Position numbers and translations under genes: made by a program. A stretch of 64,000 nucleotides of DNA from CBDBFH01 sp965204775 (GTDB taxonomy: Bacteria; Pseudomonadota; Alphaproteobacteria; JAPOUT01; G958296285), in assembly GCA_965204775.1 (NCBI GenBank), contig CBDBFH010000028.1:62001-126000 (forward strand), written 5' to 3'. Position 1 is the first letter of the stretch. The number at the start of each line of letters is the position of its first letter. Shown in pieces: positions 54,490 through 63,605 of the stretch. A model generated the notes under the pieces. That model did not search any database, was not told the DNA's origin, and was given only the letters and a program-made list of their open reading frames with translations.

Positions 54490-55428
54490 TCAGCGCTGAT
54501 GGATCAGCGGCATGCCGGGGACGGGGGAGCGCGTTTTGAGGACATAAGGGGTGCTGATCGAGCCGACATAGAGATCGCACAGATCGGCGCCGCCCCAGCT
54601 GATATTGGTCGGCTGGCTCAAAGTTTCGCCTGAAGGGTCATGGGCAATTGTTATCACCTCGCGCTGCGGGGTGATGGCGACCAGTTTGTTGGCGACGGGC
54701 AGGGTCACCCAGAGATTGCCCTCCTGATCGAAGCCATTGCCGTCGGTGAAGGCCCAGTTGGCCATCTCGGCGGGGGTTGAGAGTTTCAGCTCTTTGGGGA
54801 TGACGCCCAGAACGGGGCCGTAGGCTTCCGCTTTTCCAAGTCCGCCATCGCTTTGGATGGGGAAGCGCAGAACATTGCCGCCGCTCGTCTGATTGACATA
54901 GAGAAAGTTCTCGTCGGGATCGAGGCAGCAGCCATTGGCGAATTGGAGGCCCTCGGCCTCGATCCGGGCCTCGCCGCCGGGGGCGAGGCGGAAGACGAAG
55001 CCGTCCGTGCGGCCATCGAAGGCTTCCATCCAGGTCGGGGCGAAGGTGGAATGGGTGCACCAGATTGTCCCGTCGCGGGCGATAATCGGGTAATTGGAGG
55101 AGGTGAGTTGTTTGCCGCCGATCTCCTCGACAAGATTTTCGAGCGCGCCGGTTTCGGGATCAAGGCGCTGGAGGGGGCCGGGCTCCTGATCGAAGAGGCC
55201 GAAATTGGCGACGACGATTTGCCCCTGGGCGTCGATGTTGATTCCGTTGGGCGCGCCGCCCTTGGGGCCGATGCGCTTGAGGCTGCCGTCGGGGAGGATT
55301 TCGGCGCACGAGCACAGGTGATCGGAGACAAAGACGCGGCCCGTTTTTGAGACGACGACGTCTTCGGGGCGTTCAAGGCCGTGGCCGATTTTTTCCATTG
55401 CCTCCAGGCTGATTGGCGCAAGCGGCAT
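54490..55428 (-). CDS. SMP-30/gluconolactonase/LRE-type protein
   Basis: A 312-residue six-bladed beta-propeller hydrolase. The metal-binding pattern of the family is visible: Glu in LERPEDVVVSKTG, Asn in GAPNGINIDAQG, Asn in QFANGCCLDPDE and Asp in FTDGNGFDQEGNLW. Such proteins hydrolyse sugar lactones or related esters. AAGGAGGGG precedes the ATG. It diverges from glpK. Substrate unknown; a link with glycerol kinase is not implied. Confidence 0.85.
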   Translation of the reverse strand: MPLAPISLEAMEKIGHGLERPEDVVVSKTGRVFVSDHLCSCAEILPDGSLKRIGPKGGAPNGINIDAQGQIVVANFGLFDQEPGPLQRLDPETGALENLVEEIGGKQLTSSNYPIIARDGTIWCTHSTFAPTWMEAFDGRTDGFVFRLAPGGEARIEAEGLQFANGCCLDPDENFLYVNQTSGGNVLRFPIQSDGGLGKAEAYGPVLGVIPKELKLSTPAEMANWAFTDGNGFDQEGNLWVTLPVANKLVAITPQREVITIAHDPSGETLSQPTNISWGGADLCDLYVGSISTPYVLKTRSPVPGMPLIHQR

Positions 55429-55553
55429 GAGTCCCCTCCTTTGATCTGGTTGGCGTGATGCGCGCCAAGCAAGCCTATCAGACCTGTCCGGCGTTAGCCA
55501 GCCCCCTGCCCTGCCCTGTCGCTTCGGCGCTTAAAAATGCCTAGACTGGCCCG

Positions 55554-57023
55554 ATGTCTGCGCCTCCGATTTTGGCTCTGGATCAGGGCACCTCGTCGAG
55601 CCGGGCGATTTTATTCGCGGACGGGGAGCGGATTGCGCGCGCGCGCAGATTTGCGCAGATTTACCCGCCGGGTCGGGACGGCTGGGTGGAGCATGATCCT
55701 GAGGCGATCTGGCGCACGACGTTGAGCGCGGCGCGGGCGGTTTTGCGCAAGGCGGCAGGGCCGGCGGCGGCGATCGGGATTGCCAATCAGCGCGAGACGG
55801 TGGTGATCTGGAGCCGCAAGACGGGCAGGCCGATCTACAATGCGATTGTCTGGCAAGACCGGCGCACGGCCTCTTTGTGTGAGCGGCTGCGCGCTGAGGG
55901 TTATGAGGAGAGGATTTCGGCCAGGACGGGTTTGCTGCTGGACCCTTATTTTTCGGCGAGCAAGATTGCCTGGCTTCTCGACCATGTTGACGGGGCGCGG
56001 AGCGCGGCGGAGCGGGGCGAGCTGGCCTTTGGCACGATCGACAGTTTTTTGATCTGGCGCCTGACGCAAGGGGCGGTTCATGCGACCGATGCGACCAATG
56101 CGGCGCGCACGCTGCTGTTTGATATTGACCGATTGCGCTGGGACGCGGCGCTGCTGGATTTGTTCCGGATTCCGGCGTCTCTGCTGCCGGAGGTGCGTGA
56201 CAGCGCGGGCGATTTTGGACGGGCGGCGGCGCTGGGGGGCCTGCCGATTTGCGGAGTTGCGGGCGATCAGCAGGCGGCGGCGATTGGGCAATGCTGCTTT
56301 GAGGCGGGGCAGGCGAAGAGCACCTATGGCACGGGCTGTTTTGTTCTGGTCAATGCGGGGCGGGCGAGGCCGGCGGGGGGCCGGGGGCTGCTGACGACGA
56401 TTGGCGTCCGGCTGGCGGGGGAGACGCTGTATGCGCTGGAGGGGTCGATTTTCATTGCCGGGGCGCTGGTTCAGTGGCTGCGCGACGCACTGGGGCTGAT
56501 TCCCTCGGCGCGGGCGAGCGCGGGTCTGGCCCGGCGGGCTTCGGCGCAAAGCGGGGTTTATTTTGTTCCGGCCTTTGCCGGTCTGGGTGCGCCGTGGTGG
56601 GATGCGCGGGCGCGGGGGGCGATTTTTGGCCTGCGGCGCGACACCGGGGCGGCGGAGATTGTGCGCGCCGGTCTGGAGTCGGTGGCCTACCAGACCTGCG
56701 ACCTGCTGGAGGCGATGGGGGCGCGGCGCCCGACGTTGCTGCGGGTGGACGGCGGGATGGCGGCGAATGACTGGCTGATGCAGTTTCTGGCCGACATGAC
56801 GGGGCTGCGGGTTGAGCGTCCGGCGGACATTGAGACGACGGCGCGCGGCGCGGCGCTGCTGGCTCTGGTGGGTCTGGGGCATTACCGGTCTTTGTCCGAG
56901 GCGGCGGGGGCGTGGCACTGCGCGCGGCATTTTACGCCCGGGATTGCGGCGGCGGAGCGGCGGTCGCGTCTGGCGGGCTGGCGGGCGGCGGTGGCGCGGA
57001 CGCGGACGGAGCGGATAGAATGA
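55554..57023 (+). CDS. glpK: glycerol kinase GlpK
   Basis: Phosphorylates glycerol to glycerol 3-phosphate. FGGY-family kinase with the N-terminal phosphate loop LALDQGTSSSRAI, catalytic WQDRRTA and GTIDSFLIWRLT, the GVAGDQQAAAIGQCCFEAGQAKSTYGTGCF block and C-terminal VDGGMAANDWLMQFLADMTG. At 489 aa it is complete. No glpF or glpD is in the window. Its stop overlaps the start of uvrB by three bases, an unusual pairing with no functional link known. Confidence 0.93.
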   Translation: MSAPPILALDQGTSSSRAILFADGERIARARRFAQIYPPGRDGWVEHDPEAIWRTTLSAARAVLRKAAGPAAAIGIANQRETVVIWSRKTGRPIYNAIVWQDRRTASLCERLRAEGYEERISARTGLLLDPYFSASKIAWLLDHVDGARSAAERGELAFGTIDSFLIWRLTQGAVHATDATNAARTLLFDIDRLRWDAALLDLFRIPASLLPEVRDSAGDFGRAAALGGLPICGVAGDQQAAAIGQCCFEAGQAKSTYGTGCFVLVNAGRARPAGGRGLLTTIGVRLAGETLYALEGSIFIAGALVQWLRDALGLIPSARASAGLARRASAQSGVYFVPAFAGLGAPWWDARARGAIFGLRRDTGAAEIVRAGLESVAYQTCDLLEAMGARRPTLLRVDGGMAANDWLMQFLADMTGLRVERPADIETTARGAALLALVGLGHYRSLSEAAGAWHCARHFTPGIAAAERRSRLAGWRAAVARTRTERIE

Positions 57024-59269
57024 GGCCCATGACGCCGCTTGCGCCATCGCCGATGGAGTCGGCCCTGCCGTTGTTCCGGCAGGCGCGGCGGGTTGCCGAC
57101 CCCGATGCGCCTTTGCTGATTCCGCCGCGGCCACAGCGGCCCCTGCAGAGTCTCCCTTCGCCGCCCTTCCGGCTGGAAAGCGATCTGAAGCCCGCCGGTG
57201 ACCAGCCGCAGGCGATTGCCGATCTGGTGGCGGGCCTGCAGCGCGGCGCGCGCGACCAGACTCTGCTGGGGGTGACCGGATCGGGCAAGACCTTCACCAT
57301 GGCGCGGATCATCGAGGCGGTTCAGCGCACGGCGCTGGTTCTGGCCCCCAACAAGACTCTGGCCGCGCAGCTTTATGGGGAGTTCAGGAGTTTTTTCCCC
57401 GGCAATGCGGTGGAATATTTCGTTTCCTATTACGACTACTACCAGCCGGAGGCCTATGTGCCGCGCACCGACACATATATTGAGAAGGAGTCGTCGATCA
57501 ACGAGCAGATTGACCGGATGCGCCACTCTGCGACGCGCGCGCTGCTGGAGCGCAGCGATGTGATCATTGTCGCTTCGGTTTCGTGCATTTACGGCATTGG
57601 TTCGGTCGAGACCTATGCGGCGATGACTCTGCCTCTGGCGCGGGGCGGTTCGTGCAGCCGGAAAAGCCTGCTGTCGGGTCTGGTTGACCTTCACTACCGG
57701 CGGCGGGACGGGGATTTCAGCCGCGGGGCGTTTCGGGTTCGCGGCGATGTGGTGGAGGTTTTTCCGGCCCATTACGAGGACCGGGCCTGGCGCTTTTCGC
57801 TGTTTGGCGACGAGATTGAGGAGATTGTGGAATTTGACCCTTTGACCGGCAAGAAGGCCGCCGAGCTGGAAGAGGTGCGGATTTATCCGAACAGTCATTA
57901 TGTGACTCCGGGGCCGACGCTGAAGCAGGCGCTGGACCAGATGCGGACGGATCTGGCGGTTTGCGTCGAGGGTCTGACCGGGCAGGGCCGCCTGCTGGAG
58001 GCGCAGCGGCTTGATCAGCGCACCCGGCTGGACATGGAAATGATTGAGACGACCGGCTCGTGTCCGGGGATTGAGAACTACTCGCGCTATCTGACCGGGC
58101 GGCCGATCGGCGCGCCGCCGCCGACCCTGTTTGAGTATCTGCCGGGCGATGCGGTGATTTTCATTGACGAGAGTCATGTGACGGTTCCGCAATTGGGAGG
58201 CATGTTCCGTGGGGATTTCCGGCGGAAGTCGGTTCTGGCCGAGCACGGCTTCCGCCTTCCGGCCTGCATTGACAATCGTCCGCTCAAATTTGAGGAGTGG
58301 GATGCGATTCGCTGCCAGACGGTTTATGTTTCCGCGACTCCGGGGCGTTTTGAGCTGGAGCGTTCGGGGGGCGTATTCGCCGACCAGGTGATTCGCCCGA
58401 CCGGTCTGATTGACCCGCAGGTTTCGGTGCGCCCGGTGCGCGATCAGGTGGACGACCTGACCGCCGAATGCAAGGCGGCGGCGGCGCGCGGTCACCGGAT
58501 TCTGGTCACGGTTTTGACCAAGCGCATGGCGGAGGATTTGACGGAATATCTTCATGAGCAGGGGGTTCGGGTGCGTTACATGCATTCGGACATTGAGACG
58601 CTGGAGCGGATTGAGATTGTGCGCGATTTGCGGCTGGGGGCGTTTGACGTTTTGGTGGGGATCAATTTGCTGCGGGAGGGTCTGGACATTCCGGAATGCG
58701 CGCTGGTGGCGATTCTGGATGCGGACAAGGAGGGTTTTTTGCGTTCGGAGACGTCGCTGGTTCAGACGATCGGGCGGGCGGCGCGCCATGTTGAGGGGCG
58801 GGTGATTTTGTATGCGGACCGGGAGACGGGGTCGATGGCGCGGGCGCTGGCCGAGACCGGGCGGCGGCGCAAGAAGCAGCTGGCCTACAACCGGGCGCAC
58901 GGGATCACGCCGGAGAGCATTCGCAAGAATATCGGCGACATTTTGGGCAGCGTCTATGAGAAGGATCATGTGCGGGCGGATTTGGGGGTGGCCGAGGCGG
59001 CGGCGGCGTTTGCCGCGGCGGATTTCGGGGCGCAGCTGGAGGCGATGCGCAAGGCGATGGGCAAGGCGGCGGAGGATCTGAATTTCGAGGAGGCGGCGCG
59101 TCTGCGCGACGAGATTCACCGTCTGGAAGCGGTGGAGCTGGCGGTGGCGGAGGACCCGCTGGCGCGGATGAGCGAGACGGCGCAAGGGGCGGGGCGCTCT
59201 TCGGCGGGCCGGGCCGGGGGGCGGGGGCGCAAGAGATACAAATCGAAGGCCGGGCGGGGGCGGCGATGA
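57020..59269 (+). CDS. uvrB: excinuclease ABC subunit B
   Basis: Damage-verifying helicase-like subunit of nucleotide excision repair. Walker A GVTGSGKTFTMA, the beta-hairpin and YYDYYQPEAYVPRTDTYIEKESSINEQIDRMRHSATRALLERSD block, DESH motif FIDESHVTVPQ, and QTIGRAARHVEGRVILYAD (motif VI). The C-terminal UvrC-binding domain (DLNFEEAARLRDEIHRLE) is present, followed by a Gly/Arg/Lys tail. Start at 57020 overlaps the glpK stop; an ATG nine bases downstream is an alternative. Length 749 aa. Confidence 0.96.
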   Translation: MRPMTPLAPSPMESALPLFRQARRVADPDAPLLIPPRPQRPLQSLPSPPFRLESDLKPAGDQPQAIADLVAGLQRGARDQTLLGVTGSGKTFTMARIIEAVQRTALVLAPNKTLAAQLYGEFRSFFPGNAVEYFVSYYDYYQPEAYVPRTDTYIEKESSINEQIDRMRHSATRALLERSDVIIVASVSCIYGIGSVETYAAMTLPLARGGSCSRKSLLSGLVDLHYRRRDGDFSRGAFRVRGDVVEVFPAHYEDRAWRFSLFGDEIEEIVEFDPLTGKKAAELEEVRIYPNSHYVTPGPTLKQALDQMRTDLAVCVEGLTGQGRLLEAQRLDQRTRLDMEMIETTGSCPGIENYSRYLTGRPIGAPPPTLFEYLPGDAVIFIDESHVTVPQLGGMFRGDFRRKSVLAEHGFRLPACIDNRPLKFEEWDAIRCQTVYVSATPGRFELERSGGVFADQVIRPTGLIDPQVSVRPVRDQVDDLTAECKAAAARGHRILVTVLTKRMAEDLTEYLHEQGVRVRYMHSDIETLERIEIVRDLRLGAFDVLVGINLLREGLDIPECALVAILDADKEGFLRSETSLVQTIGRAARHVEGRVILYADRETGSMARALAETGRRRKKQLAYNRAHGITPESIRKNIGDILGSVYEKDHVRADLGVAEAAAAFAAADFGAQLEAMRKAMGKAAEDLNFEEAARLRDEIHRLEAVELAVAEDPLARMSETAQGAGRSSAGRAGGRGRKRYKSKAGRGRR

Positions 59270-59510
59270 GCGCCGCTCTGCGCGGCAGGGGCGAAGAGGA
59301 GCAAAAAGGGTGGACGTTCGAGAATGTCTGGTATGTTTTTGACCGGCAAGATTTCGGCCTGACGATTTCCCAGCCATGCCGAAGGCCTGCCCGCGCGCTT
59401 TACGTTGCGCCCCGGCGAGCCGGGCTGCCTATTGGACGGCGCTGGTTATGGCGCTCTTGAATTTGTGAGTGTGCGGGCGGTAGTTTTGAGGGGAAGCGAA
59501 GGAGGCGCAA

Positions 59511-59990
59511 ATGCACAGAGCATGGAGAGGAGCCGGTTTTGCGGCGCTGTTGCTGGCGCTGGCGGCGCCGGCGGGCGGGGCGGCCTGGGCGCAATCGCCC
59601 GAACTGGCGATTGGCGGCTATGATCCGGTGGCCTATTTTCTGGAGGACGGGCCGCGCCAGGGGCAGGCGGGCTTGACGGCGGAGTGGAACGGGGCGCGCT
59701 GGCGCTTTGCCTCCGAGGCCAACAAGACGCGCTTTCTGGCTGAGCCGCAGCGCTATGCGCCGCAATATAACGGCTGGTGCGCCTATGCGGCGGCGAACGG
59801 CTATGCGGCGGAGGTTGATCCGGTCAATGGCTGGACGATTCGCAAGGGGAAGCTCTATTTGAATTGGAACGGCTGGGTGAAGCGCCTGTGGGGTCTGCGC
59901 GCCGACTCTTATATTGAGCGGGCCGATGCGCAATGGCCGGGCCTGAAGGAGAAGATTGCCGAGGGCGGCGTGGAGATTTCGCGCAAATAG
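59511..59990 (+). CDS. YHS-domain periplasmic protein
   Basis: A 159-residue exported protein. A signal peptide ends near AAWA/QS. The mature part is a YHS domain: IGGYDPVAYFLEDGPRQG, WRFASEANKTRFLAEPQRYAPQYNGWCAYAAANG, then GWTIRKGKLYLNWNG. YHS domains occur in metal-handling proteins; a single conserved Cys is seen here in GWCAYA. AAGGAGG precedes the ATG. The 241 bases between uvrB and this gene hold no convincing gene. Confidence 0.82.
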   Translation: MHRAWRGAGFAALLLALAAPAGGAAWAQSPELAIGGYDPVAYFLEDGPRQGQAGLTAEWNGARWRFASEANKTRFLAEPQRYAPQYNGWCAYAAANGYAAEVDPVNGWTIRKGKLYLNWNGWVKRLWGLRADSYIERADAQWPGLKEKIAEGGVEISRK

Positions 59991-60016
59991 TTTTGCGCAA
60001 ACCGCAATAATTGGCG

Positions 60017-60952
60017 ATGGCGTTTTTCTTTTTTGCGCTGGGGCTGGGTCTTCTGGCCCTGTCGGGCGCGGCGCTGGTGCGCTCGACGGCGGGTCTGGCC
60101 CTTCATCTGGGGGTGAGGCCGATTGCGATTGCGCTGACGGTGACGGCGCTGGCGACGTCGGCGCCGGAGGCGATTGTCTGCATTGAGGCGGCGCTGGCCG
60201 GGACGCCGGATTTGGCGCTGGGCAATGTGATCGGCAGCAATATTGCGAATGTTTTTCTGGTTCTGGGCCTTCCCGCCCTGCTGGCTCCGCTGGCCTGCCG
60301 GGGGGTGATGGTTCGGCGCAATGCGCTTTTGGGTCTGGCGGCGGTTGGGGTTTTGATTGTTTTGTTCTGGCGGCAGGAGATGATTGGACGCGGGGTGGGT
60401 GCGGCATTTTGCCTGATTGCGGTTTTTTGGATGGTCCTGTCGCTGCGCGCGGCGCGCAAGCGGGGGGCGGGGGCGGCGGGCGGGGCGGCGGCGGAGCCTC
60501 TCGCTTTGGCGCTGGCGATGCTGGCGGCGTCATCTTTTGGGCTTCACTTTGGGGCGCAGTGGACGATTGCCGGGGCGAGCGGCATCGCGCGGGTTCTCAC
60601 CTTGCCGGAGGCGGTGATCGGCTTGAGTCTGCTGGCGCTGGGGACGTCGCTTCCGGAACTGGCGACGTCGCTGGCGGCGGCGGCGGGGCGGCGGGGCGAG
60701 ATTGCCATCGGCAATGTTTTAGGGAGCAACATTCTCAATATTTTCGGGGTTTTGGGCCTGACGGCGCTGATCGCGCCTTTGCCGGCGGCGGGGGCGTTTT
60801 TGGATTTCGATCTTTGGGTGATGGCCGGGGCGGCGCTGGCGATTCTGCCCTTTGCGCTGGCGCGGACATCCCTGCCGCGCGTGGCGGGGGCGGGCTTTGC
60901 CGGTCTTTACGGGCTTTATATTGCGGCCCTCTATGGCGGGTGGTTCTGGTAG
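60017..60952 (+). CDS. calcium/sodium antiporter (CaCA family, YrbG-like)
   Basis: Polytopic exchanger with the two signature alpha-repeats: LTVTALATSAPEAIVCIEAAL-GNVIGSNIANVFLVLG and LLALGTSLPELATSLAAAAG-GNVLGSNILNIFGVLG, which form the ion-binding core. About ten membrane segments. At 311 aa it is a typical size. The upstream TTG at 60011 is also in frame, but the ATG at 60017 is preferred. No ribosome site is obvious. It lies 26 bases after the YHS gene. Transported ion inferred from family. Confidence 0.88.
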   Translation: MAFFFFALGLGLLALSGAALVRSTAGLALHLGVRPIAIALTVTALATSAPEAIVCIEAALAGTPDLALGNVIGSNIANVFLVLGLPALLAPLACRGVMVRRNALLGLAAVGVLIVLFWRQEMIGRGVGAAFCLIAVFWMVLSLRAARKRGAGAAGGAAAEPLALALAMLAASSFGLHFGAQWTIAGASGIARVLTLPEAVIGLSLLALGTSLPELATSLAAAAGRRGEIAIGNVLGSNILNIFGVLGLTALIAPLPAAGAFLDFDLWVMAGAALAILPFALARTSLPRVAGAGFAGLYGLYIAALYGGWFW

Positions 60953-60969
60953 GATCGGGCCGGACGACG

Positions 60970-61713
60970 ATGAGTCAATCCGTGTTGATCACCGGGGGGG
61001 CGCGGCGCATTGGGCGTGCGCTGGCGCGCGGCTTTGCGGGGCGCGGCTTTGGGGTGGCGATTCATTATCGCCGCTCGCGGCGGGAGGCACAGGCGCTGGC
61101 GCGGGCGATTGCGGAGGCCGGAGGCCGGGCCTGCTGTCTGTCCGCCGATCTGGCCGAGGCGGGCGCGGCGGCGGCTTTGGTTGAGGCGGCGGCGAAGCAG
61201 CTCGGCCCGCTGACCTGTCTGGTCAACAACGCCTCGCTTTTTGTAAGGGATTCGCTGGCCGATCTGGATGAAGAGTCCTGGCGCGCGCATCTGGATGTGA
61301 ATTGCCGCGCGCCGATTTTGCTGGCGCAGGCTTTTGCGCGGCAATTGCCGGAGCGGCGCGCGGGGGTTGTGATCAACCTTCTGGATCAGAAGGTTCAGCG
61401 TCTGACGCCGCATTTTTTCTCCTACACGATTTCCAAGTCGGCGCTTTGGGCGGCGACGCAGGTGATGGCGCAGGCGCTGGCGCCGCGGATTCGGGTGAAC
61501 GGGATCGGCCCCGGCCCGGTTTTGCCCCATGCGCACCAGAGCCGGGAGGCGTTTCAGCGGCTGGTGCAAAGCCTGCCTTTGGGCCGCGCGGCCAGGCCGG
61601 AGGAGATCTGGCGGGCGGCGGCGTTCATATTGGACACGCCCTCGATGACCGGCCAGATGATTGCGCTGGACGGCGGCCAGCATTTGGGCGCGGCGCGGGG
61701 GTCCGGGCGATGA
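60970..61713 (+). CDS. SDR, pteridine reductase / FolM-like
   Basis: A 247-residue short-chain dehydrogenase. Cofactor motif TGGARRIGRALA (residues 9-20) with two arginines, as in pteridine reductases that use NADPH and reduce dihydropterins; HYRRSRREAQ follows. NNASLF replaces NNAG and the catalytic YxxxK is YTISKSAL. C-terminal PEEIWRAAAFILDTPSMTGQMIALDGGQHL is typical. The start at 60970 fits the family; the frame upstream is a shadow of the exchanger. Its stop overlaps the uvrC start (ATGA). FolM-like function is inferred from the RR motif and length. Confidence 0.8.
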   Translation: MSQSVLITGGARRIGRALARGFAGRGFGVAIHYRRSRREAQALARAIAEAGGRACCLSADLAEAGAAAALVEAAAKQLGPLTCLVNNASLFVRDSLADLDEESWRAHLDVNCRAPILLAQAFARQLPERRAGVVINLLDQKVQRLTPHFFSYTISKSALWAATQVMAQALAPRIRVNGIGPGPVLPHAHQSREAFQRLVQSLPLGRAARPEEIWRAAAFILDTPSMTGQMIALDGGQHLGAARGSGR

Positions 61714-63605
61714 ATCGGGGACCGGAGCAAAGCGGGGCCGGGCTGATCGCGGCCAAGACCGCGACGCTTCCGGCCAGCCCCGGGGTTTATCGGATGATCG
61801 GGCGAACGGGGCGTTCGCTTTATGTCGGCAAGGCGCGCGACTTGAAGAAGCGGGTTGCGGCCTATCGCCATCCGGAGCGGCATCCGCTGCGGATTGCGCG
61901 GATGATCGCGCTGACCCGGGATATGGAGTTCACCCTGACCGACTCGGAGTCGGAGGCGCTTTTGCTGGAGGCGGCGATGATCAAGCGTTTTCGCCCGGCT
62001 TTCAACATTTTGTTGCGCGACGACAAGAGTTTTCCCTTGATCGCCATTCTGGACGATCACGAAGCGCCGCGGCTTGCCAAGCATCGCGGACGGGGGGGGT
62101 CGGGCGAGTTTTTCGGGCCGTTTGTTTCCGCCGATGCGGTTGACCGGACTTTGACCGCGCTGCAAAAGGCGTTTTTGCTGCGCTCGTGCCCGGACAGCGT
62201 CTATGCGCACCGCACGCGGCCATGCCTGCTGTATCAGATCAAACGTTGTGCGGCGCCATGCACGGGGGAGATTTCGCTGCCGGGCTATGCGGCTCTGGTG
62301 GATCAGGCGCGGGCCTTTTTGCGTGGGGACCGGGCGGTGCAGCGTCGTCTGGCGGAGCAGATGGAGGGGGCGAGCCGCGCGCTGGACTTTGAGCGCGCCG
62401 CGCTTTACCGCGACCGCCTTCAGGCGCTGGAGCGGGTTCAGTCGCAGACGCGGGGCGGGGCGAAGGGTCTGGCCGACGCCGACATCGCCGCCCTGCACCG
62501 GGAGGGCGGACACAGCTGCGTTCAGCTGTTTGTGTTTCGCGGGGGCCAGAATCTGGGCAATCGCTCGTATTTTCCCCGGCATGGGCGGGAGGAGGAGAGC
62601 GGGGCGATTCTGGGGTCTTTTCTCGCCCAGTTTTACGAGTCGCGGCGTCCGCCGCCGCTGATTCTGGTTGGATCGCCGCTGGCGGACGGGGGCCTTCTGG
62701 CCCGCGCGCTGAGTTTGCGCGCCGGGCGGCGGGTTCGGATTGAGCGCCCGGCGCGGGGCGGCAAGCGCGCGCTGGTCGGGCAGGCCGAGAGCAACGCCCA
62801 GGCCGCCTTCCGGCGGCGGCAGATGGAGCGGATGCAGGAGGGGGCGTTTCTGGCCGGTCTGGGGCGTCTTCTCGATTTGCCGAAGCCGCCGCGGCGGATC
62901 GAGATTTACGACAACAGCCATATTCAGGGGTCGAAGCCGGTCGGGGCGATGGTGGTGTCGGGGCCGGGCGGCTTTATGAAGAATCAGTATCGCCTGTTCA
63001 ACCTGCAGGATGCGTCCTGCGCGCCCGGCGACGATCTGGCGATGCTGCGCGAAGTTCTTCGGCGGCGCTTTGGGCGTCTGGCGCGGGGTGCGGAAGGGGC
63101 GCTGGCGGCTCCCGATCTTGTGATCATGGACGGCGGGGCGACTCAGTTGGCGGCGGCGCGGGAGAGTCTGGCGCGGGCGGGTTTTGGGGCGATTCGGGTG
63201 ATCGGAATTGCCAAGACCGGCGGGCGTCACGCCGGGCGGGAGACGTTGTTTCTGGCGGAGGGGCGGAAACTTGTCCTCGACCCCGGCGATCCCATCCTTT
63301 ATTATCTGCAGCGCCTGCGCGACGAAGCGCACCGCTTTGCGATTGGTCATCACCGGGGCCGGCGGCGGCGGGGTTTGCGGGATCATTCTCTGGATTCGGT
63401 TCCGGGGATCGGGGGCCGGCGCAAGCGGGCCTTATTGAGCCGGTTTGGCTCGGCGCGGGCGGTGAGCCGGGCGACGATTGCCGAACTGGCGCGGATTGAA
63501 GGCATCGGGGAGAAACTGGCGCGGAGCATTTATGAGCACTTCCACGGAGAAAGTTTCCCGGCTTCCGCCGCCGTCCCGCCGCCGGGGCCGGCGGCGCGGG
63601 GCTAG
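61710..63605 (+). CDS. uvrC: excinuclease ABC subunit C
   Basis: Endonuclease subunit that cuts on both sides of damage marked by UvrB. N-terminal GIY-YIG nuclease domain (GVYRMIGRTGRSLYVGKARDLKKR, RDMEFTLTDSESEALLLEA), then the UvrB-binding helices (AEQMEGASRALDFERAALYRDRLQALE), the RNase H-like C-nuclease with IEIYDNSHIQGS and DLVIMDGG, and C-terminal HhH motifs (DSVPGIGGRRKRALLSRFGS, ARIEGIGEKLARSIYEHF). Start at 61710 overlaps the SDR stop. Length 631 aa. Confidence 0.95.
   Translation: MNRGPEQSGAGLIAAKTATLPASPGVYRMIGRTGRSLYVGKARDLKKRVAAYRHPERHPLRIARMIALTRDMEFTLTDSESEALLLEAAMIKRFRPAFNILLRDDKSFPLIAILDDHEAPRLAKHRGRGGSGEFFGPFVSADAVDRTLTALQKAFLLRSCPDSVYAHRTRPCLLYQIKRCAAPCTGEISLPGYAALVDQARAFLRGDRAVQRRLAEQMEGASRALDFERAALYRDRLQALERVQSQTRGGAKGLADADIAALHREGGHSCVQLFVFRGGQNLGNRSYFPRHGREEESGAILGSFLAQFYESRRPPPLILVGSPLADGGLLARALSLRAGRRVRIERPARGGKRALVGQAESNAQAAFRRRQMERMQEGAFLAGLGRLLDLPKPPRRIEIYDNSHIQGSKPVGAMVVSGPGGFMKNQYRLFNLQDASCAPGDDLAMLREVLRRRFGRLARGAEGALAAPDLVIMDGGATQLAAARESLARAGFGAIRVIGIAKTGGRHAGRETLFLAEGRKLVLDPGDPILYYLQRLRDEAHRFAIGHHRGRRRRGLRDHSLDSVPGIGGRRKRALLSRFGSARAVSRATIAELARIEGIGEKLARSIYEHFHGESFPASAAVPPPGPAARG

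Noticed and set aside
59266..59460. 64-residue frame with an ATGA overlap to uvrB
   Set aside because: The overlap resembles real coupled genes here, but there is no family similarity, no ribosome site and Arg-rich composition; not enough to call it.
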